From Manduca sexta (lineage: Eukaryota > Arthropoda > Insecta > Lepidoptera > Sphingidae): a stretch of DNA of 64,000 nucleotides. The notes below the pieces were generated by a model that saw only the letters and a program-made list of their open reading frames with translations, did not search any database and was not told where the DNA came from. The stretch covers positions 15,714,020 through 15,778,019 of the forward strand of contig NC_051138.1 in assembly GCF_014839805.1 (NCBI RefSeq), read 5' to 3'. The first letter of the stretch is position 1. Each line of letters starts with the position of its first letter. Positions 12,601-24,600 of this stretch are shown here, one piece after another. The translations under genes were made by a program, and so were the position numbers.

Positions 12601-15600
12601 CTGGAAGACATTTCATCAGTGATTTTGTTACATATAATATTTTCATCGATTGATAATTTTTCCTCAAGCGACTGCTGCTCTTCTAGCGAATTACTCTTAC
12701 TACTAAATACTTTAACAGTCCTAATTGGCGGCAATTTCTTTTCTTCATGAGTAATTAAATAGATGGTTCTAGTCTCTAAATCCTGTTCTATTGGCTTATA
12801 GCATGTTATTTCTTCAACTATGTTGATAGATCCCTCTTTTAAGGACTCGGTTGAAAAGAATTTATCATTGTTATTTTGTTCATTAGAAGGACTTGAGGAA
12901 GCCTGTGTTACATTAACTTGCTTCGTCTCTGTTATATAAATTTCTTCCTTTGAACCCTTTGCCACTATTTGTTCTTCTTTTTTAATAGAATCAATGCATG
13001 GCACAGGCGTGATTTCTCTAGTTTCATGAACACTTTTTTGGATAGTGCTGTTATCTTGCAGTATTGTAACTTCAGTTGCTACCTGTTTTGTATCAATAGT
13101 AGCCGAGTCCGATTCAGGTTGAGTAATTGGTTCCAGTGTAGATTCAGAAATTTCTTCTTCCTCTGCTATTAAAGCATTCCAGTCAACGTGTTCAAGTTTA
13201 CTTATATTTTCTGTGCTATCATCTTCATCATTGTTAGGAGAGATTTTGTTATCGTTTTCTAATGAAGATTTAGTTTCCATTTCGACTATTTCGGTTTCTT
13301 TTGTTAACAAATCTTCGTGTTGTAATTTTTGTTTCTTAGGAACCTTCTCCTTTGGTTTCTTTTTAATTACTTCATCACGTTCTATTTCTTTTAATGCTTT
13401 TTCAATGTCATCATCTTGTATTTTTGTCTTTTTGGATTTCGATTTCTTTTTGTGACTTTTAACTTCTTCCACCGACTCATCTATTTGTACGGATTCGATT
13501 TCCTGGGACGTAACTAACAATTTAATTTCTTTTGGACACACGACTGCTTCGGATAATTCTGCTTCTGCTGTTTTAACATCTTTTGTCTTAGTTTTCTTTT
13601 TAGTCTTTTGTTTTTTGTCAGCCAATGCCCCGGTAGTTTCTTGCTCAATATTTTTGACAATGTTATCCTCTTGTTTTTCTTCGGTAATATTTTGTACCAC
13701 CACGTCTTCAGTCACATCACTTGATGTCTTTCCTTTTTTCGACTTTTTCTTTTTATGTTGTTTTTGATCATTTAATTGTTCTTCAACATTACTTACTAAT
13801 GGAGCGACAGGTTCAATAATTTCACTTACTTGTTCCTGTGATTTGTCGCGTTTCTTTTGCTTTTTAGCTTTTTTGCGTTTAATTGCGGTGTCATCATCAG
13901 TTAATAATTTATTATCTTCAGACAATTTGTTTTCAAGTGCTCCTATGCTTGAATTTATTTCAGACTCCTTGGCAATAAATTCCGCTGTTGATTCAATTTG
14001 AGATGCAGTTTCTGTTGTTATATTATATTGTTCTTTTGCATATGCGATTATCTCTTTAGCTAAAGCTACAAAATTATTTTCTTTAGTTTCTGCAAGGTGT
14101 TCCATATTCTGATCTTTTACAATATCCTGGGAGTGACTTTGTTTTAGGATGTCATCTAATAAAATCTCTGAAGCTTCTTGGGTTATTTTAATATCCGATT
14201 CACCCAGAGGTTCTTGACTTTCCGGTGGAATTACTGGAATTGCTTTTTCTGCGAGTGATCCTTTTTGCTGAACAGCTTCAGGCACTACTTCTGATATTTT
14301 GCTTATATCCTCAGTTAAAACATCTTCATGTTTCTCTACAATTGCCGTAGTTTCATCAATATCTACGGGCTTATTTTCTTCAACCTTTTCTGGCTGAAGT
14401 TTCTGGTTTTTGTGTTTCTTTTGCTTTTTAGAAGGTTTATTTAAGCTACTTTCAGATATTTTTTCCGATTCAATAGAGGCCGTCGTAATATTTGTCTCTT
14501 TCTCGTCTTGCAATATTGTTCGAGTTTCATGTTCCACAATTATATCATGAGATTCTAATTTAACTGTCTCCGACTTCGATAGTTCCTCAATACCTGATTT
14601 AATATCCATTTCAACAGCATCAGGTTTTGCTGAAATCAAATAGGGTGGGGCTTGATCTGTTTTTTCAAGAACTTCTTTAGGGCCTTTCTTTTTCTTTTTG
14701 CCATCTTTTCTCTTTTCTTCTACATGTTCGACCGTACTATAAGATGAAGATTCAATAATTACATATTCCATACTACCGTCTTTTGGCTTCGTTTGAATAT
14801 CTTTATGTCCCTTCTTTTTCTTGTGCTTAATTGGAACTTCGATGTCCTTATCCTCTGATTGAGTATTGGTATCATGAACTTTGAGAGGTTCGTGCGCAAC
14901 CTGTAGATTGCTTTCTGCTGCGATAAAGTCAACACTGTCTTTACTCTTGTCCCGAGTTTCCCTACCTTTCTTTTTCTTTTTATCATACTCTTCAATTTCC
15001 TTAAGAGCCTTTAATATGTCATCCTCTGGTTGTTTTGGTTTTTTAGATTTATGTTTCTTTTTGGCTTTTTTATTTTCCATCTCCTCAGAGGCATCCTCTG
15101 GTTGTGATTCCTCAATAGACGTTTCAGTAATTGTATCTGATACCACTGTGGGTGCCGGTACAAATGTGGTAACTTTTTTGCTGAGATATCTACAGGTTTT
15201 TCTTCGACCTCTATGTCTTTAGCTGACAACACATGCACTGGCGTCAGTTCTACTCGAACTGGCTCAGACATGTCTTCGAATTCTTGTACTTCGATTACTT
15301 TTTTCATGGTCTTTTTCTTTTTCATTGCCTGTACGTCATGCGCTTTCGTCGGGCGCTTCTCAGGCGCGCGTCTTTGTCGCGGCATATCTCTGGAGCGGCT
15401 CCGTGGCGCTGGCCGCTCGGGCCTCTCAGGCCTCTCAACCCTGTCGGTCCTTTCGAGTCTTTCCGGCCGCATTTTTGTATCTATGCGTTCTGTTCTTGTC
15501 TCATATTGTTGAATCACAGGTGGTTTTTCCACACATTCAACAATTATTTCTTTAACTAGCTCGACATGAGCCACTTGTGGTTTCGGTAACATAGTAATAC

Positions 15601-18600
15601 TTTGCGTTCGCACCTGTCTTGGTAAACCAAGAGCAAGTATCTCCGCATATGATAAATCTGAGCGATGCCGAGGCGTGGGGCTCGGAGCTCTGTACTCAGG
15701 TTCCATAGGCTTAAGTTCTATTTCTGGCTCAGTTAAATCCTGAATAGTCTCGGAAGCAATTTCCTGCACATATATCGGCTCTTGCGATTCATGGACCACG
15801 GGTGGTTCATGGCACTCCTCCACCGGTTCGGTATAATATTCGCGCAAATCTCGTGTCTCTGGAGGAGCGTATTCCTCGTCATAAGTTTCCGGAATGTCTC
15901 CGTAAGTTTCACTGGCACTGATCGTATCGCACACAACTAGACGGTCGCCCTCAACTCTCTCACTGGGCACACACACATCAACCACTACACGTTGTATATC
16001 GGGTTCAGCGGGCTCCGGCGGTGAAGGCGAGTATCTTTGCCTGTCGTCTATGTCGATCGGTTCATATCGCATTCTGTGCATGCTCGGCTGGCGGGAGCCG
16101 GTGGAGCTGGAGCGGGAGCCGGAGCCGCGCACTATCTCGGCGTAGCTGACGGCGCCCGGCACCCAGACGGGGCTGCGCGGGCGCGGGCGCGCGGGCGGCG
16201 GTGGCGCGAGCGAGCGGTCGCGGCGGTCGGGCGAACGCGCGCGGCGTGCGCGGGCGCTGGCGCCGCTGGAGGTGAGCATGCTGAGCGTGCTGGCGCGAGA
16301 CGATACATCCTCGTCGCTCTCGTCGCCCTCGTCGCGCTCGCTCAGCGCTGGCGGCATTGCGAAGTACGGGTCCAGCGCGTAGATTGCTCCGGTCAGCTCT
16401 TCGATTCGCCGGTAGACCTCCTGATACGCAAGTACGGACAAAAATGTTTTACAAGGGTGTCGCTTTCGTGAGCGGGGTGAAAGAAAACGACGGTGGCTGC
16501 GATGTTTCATATGTATTTTATAGCGTTCTTTACGTGATACTTAAATATTACAAGGAACGAGACGTGTCGACTTAAAGCTAGACAGAGTGGGCCGCGGCGG
16601 TCGCGGCCTACGCATCTCGCAGCGGGTCAGCGTCCGGACTGCCGCGCTGCACTATCAACTTGACTCGCTCGTTGCGCGCCTGAATCTTGCTCTGGAGCGA
16701 CTTGACTCGCTCGCGGCACTCCTAGTGGAGGATATCGGTTCGACGTGTTAGTAGCGGGGAGGGTGAAGGGAAGGCAACAGAAAGAAAACCAAAGATGAGT
16801 AACGGAACGCCGGTGAAAACACACTACCACACCGTCCCCGACGGTGCCGTGAGGTGAAGCGAAGCGGTGCCCGCCACCCGAGTCGCCCAACCGAGAGCCT
16901 CCCGGGATCGAAATAAACAAAACTAGAACGGTCGCTACGGAACACGCTAGCCACCTACTCGCGGGGTCGGCGCGGGCAGGCGCCGGACCTACCTGTTGAT
17001 GGCGGTGAGCGCGGTCGGGGTCGCGCGGGCTGTAGTTGGGCTGCGCGGCGTGGCGCAGACGCTGCTCGGCCTGCAGCAGCTGCGCGCGCAGGCCCGCCAC
17101 GTCCGCGCAGTACGCCTCCACCTGCGCCAGCGCGGCGGCCAGCTGCCGCGCCTGCGCCGTGGCGCCGCCGCCCAGCGCGTCCAGCGCGGCTGCCAGCGCG
17201 CGCGCGCTCTCCTGCACGCCCGCCGCACCGTGCGACTGCGCCGCCACGCCGTCCGGCTCGAAGTGCACCTGCACAAACGCATGTGTTCACTGTCTATTCG
17301 GCCACATACCGTCTGTGCCGCGTGATCTTATTGAAACTCACGTTGAGTTTCTCCACTGCGTATGATATTTTAGTTTTCTGCGTGGATATGTCGTTAATGA
17401 TCTTCTCCCTGAGGGCGAGTCTGTCTCTGAGCGGCTTCTTCGCGTTCTGTGGTGCTTCTAACGTCCTTGACGTTGCGTCAAGCCAGTGCCCGACGTCTTT
17501 CAATTTCTTCTCACATCGCTCCCATTCCTCCGCTAATTCTTGTAGGAGACCGTTCTGTAAAAATAATTAAAGATCGAAACATGATAATTAAAAATATAGT
17601 TAATTAATATCCTTAAGATTTGATCAGCATGTAACCGACCGTCTTCGCTAATTTCTTCTCGACATCTACAGTTGCGTTCTCAGCCGCCTCGAGTCTCGAG
17701 GGCAAGTCTCCGGGACTCGTGACGCGCTCTATTGCCTCTATCTCCTTGGCCATGTCCGCTAAGTTTTTGGCTTGCTGCTTACAACTCTTGAGCGCATTCT
17801 GTGAACATCAAAAAGTGTTAGTACGTATTCGCTAGTTTGACTTATGAACAGTTTCTCTTCTAACACATACCCCATATTCAGTCTGTTTCTGTTGCGCCTC
17901 CTGCAAGTCGGCCAATGGGAGTGGCCGCGCTAGGAATGCACGTTGGGTTTCTACCCAGAGTAGGACTTTCTCTAATAATGCAAGGAATCTGGCAACAGCA
18001 TCGCAGGCGTCCTCGACGGCCGCTTGCCGTGCCTCCAGCTCGCTGCATACGGCGGCGAACTGTTCAGACAGTGCCGTCACCGTCGACTGCACCAACTGCC
18101 TCTCGCTCGCGTCGCGGCTTCCCTCCACGATGGCGCGAGCGTTGCGCGTCAACCGCTCAACACGGTCCGCAATATTTGGCACTTCGGATCTGGTCGACAC
18201 CAGGCGTTCTCTGTACGGCTCAGGCGGCAGTGTGCGATCTCGGGCCGTGAGCTCGGCAGCGCGGATCCACGCCTGGACGTCTTCCACGTCTGTGGCGTAC
18301 TCCGTGCGAGCCGTGCGCGCGCGTTTGTATTCCCTTTCTTTCTCCTCCATCGCAGCAGCGAGTGCTTCCGACGACAGTTCTAAGGCGGACAACTCCTGCG
18401 CCACGTCCGCGGGCGCGGATCCTCCGTAGCGTTTACGGCTCTCGTCGGTGAAGTTCTTGGTGCGTTCGACCAGTTCCGAGACCTCGGCGGTGAGAGCTCG
18501 TACGTTGTCCTCCTCGTCCTCGCCAAACACGTAGAAAGTCCTGACTTTGGCTATAGAAACCTCGATCAGCTGTCGGAGCTCGTCGATTCTCTCCGACACG

Positions 18601-21600
18601 CGATCGAATTCAGACACTATGTCGTCGATCTCCGCGAGCCGCGCCGCTAGAGTCTGTCGCAATCTGAAAAAGAAAAAGATCGGTGAAAACGTTTAGTTCC
18701 GTCCGTGCAACGCCGGCGTGTGAAGTTCGGAGCGCACGAGCGACGCGTAGCTGCCAAAACGCGACGAAAATAATCCCGTCGGCGCGGCGCGGCGCGGCTG
18801 CGGCGTGACGCTGCGCCCGTGACGGTGCAAGGTCGCGCCGCCGCCGCGCCGCGCCGCGCGCCGCCGCCGCACCTCGTCGTTCGTGCTCGTTCGCTCGCGG
18901 CGCTCCGCTCGCGTCGCCCTCCCGTCGCTCAATGAACCGATCTCGATAGATTCGCTGGACGCGTCTAATTTTAAATTCCACGTTCTAATGTTTGCACGGT
19001 GACATCATAGCGCGCGAGTTTTTTCGGTGCATTCGCCTGAGTGTTTACGTTGTGCACACACGCACGCGACCTCGTTTACCTTATGATGGGATGACGCGCG
19101 TGACCTTCGCCGTGTACATGCGACGCGCTTACTCGGCCTAGTGCCGGCGCCTAGCAAAAGTAACCAGAGACTCGCCGGTGGAGGCATTGGCTGCCGGCCG
19201 GTGCTAACGTTTAGCATGAATGACACGCGCCGGTGAACGAGCGGCTGCTGTGGCGTGGTGCGGCGTGGCACGGCGCGGTGCGGCGATGCGGCGCGGTCGC
19301 CGGCGCGCTCCGTTTATTCGAGTCGATGAAGTAAACGCGTTGGGGCCGCGGCTAATAGCATTACATACATACAATATGTACGAATCCCGTGCTCCTGGAC
19401 TAGTGTGCGTCGCGGTGCTGGCGGCAATACGTGGGGAGGCGTGAATCACCGCGCCGCCGGGCGACACGTACACACGGCCATCTTATCACATATTTTTCGA
19501 CTGCCACTAATATCTTTCGGCTAGAGCACGCTGTGGTGTCCGAACTCCTATAGGTCCCGGAGACTGGTATGCCGGGGAGCCGGTGCGGTAGCCGGGCCGG
19601 TTTATTTCGCGACAACACTTATTTTCGGAACGGTCGGCACGCCTCGTGGACGCGGAAGGGGATCGTTCGCCTCGTTTCGCAACACTTGCACGTTGAGCTT
19701 TAATATCATCGCGTTATATCAAAAAAGTACTGGCATATGTTACTTGAGGATTTAGTGAAAAAAACATGGCGCTTATTCCGTGTACATGAGTGCGGTCGGT
19801 TTCCAGCGCAGACTGACGGGCCCTGACCTATAAAGCGCTGCGTTCGCTCGCATGCGCAGTAAGCTCGGAAATAGTAGTCTGCCAGTTTGAATAACGATTA
19901 CATGTCTCCCCCGTACCCTGTCGATCGTCTGGGGTCGGGGGCGCGCCAATGTCGCACTAAACGCCTCACCGTAGGGTATAGTTTTGTTTGAACCGGCGTA
20001 AAGCACGCGACTTTCCAGTCCTTTCGCAACGTTTCACCGATTGATTCTATTCTAGGGTGCACACGCGAACCATTTCATTTTTATAGAGATTTTGTCCATT
20101 CATTTCATTTAAAATTTATAGCCCTCGTTGCCTTGCTTAATTTATTCGGTTAACATTATAATTCAACTTTAAATAAAACCATGAATTCTGCATAAATTAA
20201 AATCTCATTTCAGTTTCATTACATTATAAGACGGAAATCATTCGAACCGTGCATCGTTGTAATTTTGTGAACCCTTCCACAACAGGTACTCATAATAAGC
20301 ATTATTCAAAAGGCTAACATGGGTAACAGACTTGCGTCTAGCCATCTAGACTTCAAATCGATGTCCGCAGCCTGAATGCGCTGGGTGGGACAAACCCAAT
20401 GACTGAACTGTATGTTATACGTATATTGTGACAGACACGCCTTTCACGTTAGGTATATAGCATTAGTATAGCTCGAATTTGCCAGAATAGAAGCGCATGT
20501 GCCTAACCTTTGGAGAATAAAGCTTGAACTTAAGTAACTTGTTACACAAATAAATCATGAGTAAATTAACCGTTAATTGAATTTATATTTCATTTTCCGC
20601 GTCTTTTTCCGGTATTTTTGTATTTAAATAACTAAGTTTAATTATTATTCTGCCATGGGACGGGGAAAATGTCAGCTGTAAAACAAAATGGCTTGGATTC
20701 AATTCTCGCACCGCGACAATTTCCGTGTGATCCGCAAAAAATATTTTGAGTCTGTGTTGTAAAGTCCAAAGTCATTATTCATCGAAATTTATACTATGCA
20801 TTATTATTTTTTTATAAATGACGTGAAGAATTAACACTAGAATGGACGGACAGGAAAAAATTGTAATATAGTTTTTTTTAAACTACAAAAACAATTAACA
20901 TCGTCTTTCATAGGAGCAATAATTATTTCACAAGATTTTAGGAAATGTATCAATATTTCCAATTAAAAATACTAACATATTGATGTAATAAACAATTTGC
21001 TATATAAACATGTAAATCCCTATAACAAGGGAGGTCAAAACCCACAAGGAGAATAAAAACGATTTTAAGCAATACATAAGCCAAAAACCATTAACTACAC
21101 CCAAACAAAACATAAACCAATTGTATGTAGCAACATAACTGACCTCGACATGCGGCCTCTGTTCGCCATGAACTTAACATGGTTTTACGCAAATCTATCC
21201 TAAAATAGTTTATTACACTACACAATGTAATGCCTGCCTTACACCGCAACGATATATCGTATCGATTCGAGTTCGCACAATTAAATCGGACGGTCGTATA
21301 TTCCCACACGTGACCGTAATCTGCGTAGATCGTTAGTTCACAGCATGCATAAGTTCGATGAAACTGCGCTAACGTACTGCACAGATATAACGCTACGACA
21401 AATCGTTGCCGTGTATGGCTGCTATTAGGGTGAGTTTTCTTTGGCACGTTAGCGTCGATTGATAGATTCAAAAATGGAACCATGTGAAAATTACCGTCAA
21501 CTGCCAGTCTATAGTAACTGACATTATCGACAATGAAGAAACTATCCGTATAGCCTAATTTTGACTAATAAGTTATAGCAGCACACAACTAGCCGCAATT

Positions 21601-24600
21601 TTTCAATAATTCTTTACAAAAAAGGCCAACTTCTGCAAGTTTTTTGACTAATCTAAAACTTGCTTAAGACATTAATATTGCAATAGAAAATATCATGTGT
21701 TCGCTGTGTAGAGGTAGATTTTTGGCGAACTAGCGAAGTAAAAATATTTACATTCCCATATCTCGGTTGTGTTAAAGTGGCAAACAATCTCGACATTAGT
21801 GAGTGCGTTAAATGAGCTTCCTGCACGGGAAATAGCGATGACATAACACACGCACACACGCACATGTATTGACAAAATATTTGAACATCACGATTCTCGG
21901 TAAAATACAAATATTTTTCTATAAAACATAAAACGTTACGTTATTTTCATTTATTTTATATAAACGAGGACACTGGCACTTCAAACATTAAATCCAATTT
22001 TATTTATTCGAATAAATTAATTTATAATGTATTTCTGTATCGTCAATATTATTGTGGTTTAAAACGCCTTGCCATTCATTTAATAAAATCATATTTTATA
22101 AATTTAATGAAGTATTCATTCAGTCTTAAAACAAACAATTTGTAAAATTGTGTAAAGTATATTCTACCGTGTTATTTATAACATTGGTAACAATATTATC
22201 GTTCTATTATTAAAACAACGTGAGTAATATTCGCACTTATCGTACGTCGCTTGAATTACTTATTTATAGTACTACAGCATCAACTATAGAAGGATATTAT
22301 CCTACTTTAAATACCACAACTTATAAATCTAGAATTCGTAAATATTTTTTTATCTACAAGGGATTCTATGACGTTACAGTCCAAACTAACCTCACACGAC
22401 CTCACAAAGGCCTGACAAAAGCCACACCAGCGTAGGCCATGTACAATCCTTCACCGATCACTTGGTATTAAACGGTGTCCGTTTAAAGTGCGTGTTGGCG
22501 CGAGAAATCGAATGTTTATGATCTAATTACACCTGTCTGGTTGTGTTTATAGGAAGGGTCACACACCGCTGAGCAAGGGCTGTCAGCTCATGTGTGACGG
22601 CTGCTGTGATCATATGTGCAGTGTTCAGTGAGATCAAATTATTATTATGCAATACTGGTACATGGCATTTGCTAGAGAATATAAGAACTGGGATTTATAC
22701 GAGTTTTGCATTTCATCATTTTGGAATATGTATTCTGCACTGGGTTTCGACTACACTATACTTATTAATTATTAGGTATAATGGAATCACTCAACAGTAA
22801 TAAAATTAAAACTTTCTTATAGAACTTCATGAAATTAGAATCAGGAATACATGATTACTGATGTTTTAAACCGAACTCCTGGTTGTTTGAAGTGGGTTAT
22901 TATTCATTTTGAATATTTACGAATGCGTTTCTTCATGTTTATCTCCACTTTAAGATTCTGACGAACGTCATAAATAAACTCGTGGGGAGATTACTTCATT
23001 TATTTTATACGTATATGTCAAGACTTCCATCGCAAATTAAGTCTTTTGCGGCTATCTTAAAAGTGCATTCTGCCCTTACTACCCACTATTGGAACTCCTG
23101 CAAACAATCAACAGTGGGACATCACGCCGACCGACAAATCTATGCGAGTCATAACTCTAACCTGTCTTAACACAACGATATTAATTAAATGGAAAAAAGG
23201 CGGAGTTGGAATACAAATTGACTAATTAAAATATCCAATCCATTATCAAAATATGCATTCACGCAGTCCGCTTGTCTATTCTCCATGGGAAGTTATAAAT
23301 AAATCGAAATAGTCCAAGGACGATGAAAACTTTTTTTGTTTTTTCATTACGATTTTACGACTCTTAAATCTTCCGCGAGACAGTTACTGCCTGCATATGG
23401 CGGTTTGTATCACATTTTAGGATTCATCAACGTGATTTAACATTTGTTAGACGATTGTTGGAAAAATAATTTACTGCTAGAAGTAGCTCTTTGCTTATAA
23501 TATACTATCCTACTAGAAGGTATCGTCGTCCACTGAGACAGGTGGACCTTTGTTCTCAACGCTAGTTTATGCTGAGTTGGCAGACTTCATAAACCTTTAT
23601 AACTCTTAAAAGACAACCAAATAATTTAAAATAAAAACGAATAAAATCGCGAAATATAAATTTAATTTCTCATCAAAATGCCGAAGCGATGGCGTACACT
23701 ATATTTATTCAGAATACGCTTGTGACGTAATGTGGAAATAATAAGCAAAAGAATTCAAGACGATGGGGCCACCGCTCACAGTTTAAAATAGAGTACCAGC
23801 AGAGAGGTACAGAGTCTAAGTGTGACATCACCGTTCTACTTGCGTTGGTTTTTTCTATGCATAATAATTTTAGAGATGATTTTCTTTCGAAACCAGAATT
23901 CGTACGGAACTGGAATGAGTAATAGATGGTAATGTAAAAACCTTAATGTTATCAATTTGAATAGATAAGTAAGGGATGACTGCCGCCCAAATACGCGCTA
24001 CTGTTACTCCTGTCAGCCTAGCTGCCTAGGCCCTGAGCCAATATTGGCACGATTTTAAAAAGCAAAGCAATGATGCTTGGTAAGGTAATTTTTATATATC
24101 CTACGGGGAATACACAATCATTAACTAAAGTAGCAATCATTTAAATTAGATTAAGATATTACTCTTTATACTGTATAAAATACAGGGACAATCGAGGAGC
24201 AGAAGAATATCTGAAGGGTATTCTCGATGATGTCACAATTTAAAATAACAGCATTACAAGCTGTTGAGTCACTTGTATCTAAGTTCGCAGATATTTTTAT
24301 CAAGTGAGGCACGGTGGAACCGCGTGCAGCTGTTACGTCATAGCTTAATTCCGTCCATCTTTGAAGGATACTTCAGACATGCGTATGAGACGTAAGACAT
24401 GCATCTTTCTCTTTCGCTCCTGAGTGTTACATCTATTTTTGTTGCTGCCAGTGTTTTCTGTGACCTTGTTAAAGGACTTAAAAATTATGCTGAATTTTTA
24501 TGGTTTCTACGGATTACATATTTCAGCTCTATGACCAATGCGATCTTGTTTAATGATTTTTTGATTTTTACTGTTTTAGATTTTGATCTTAAATAAATTA

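Noticed and set aside
16955..17325. Several overlapping open frames of about 100 codons on both strands
   Set aside because: GC-rich sequence lacks stop codons in all frames. Arg/Ala-rich translations are artefacts of the real exon frame (V-H-F-E-P-D).
17310..17341. Longer version of the exon ending at the GTATGT donor (17309)
   Set aside because: It leaves phase 2 and forces the next exon into the arginine-rich frame. The GTGAGT donor at 17341 keeps everything in frame.
21091..21483. 130-codon minus-strand frame in the 8.7-kb intron
   Set aside because: No domain, splice signals or promoter. Composition looks random.
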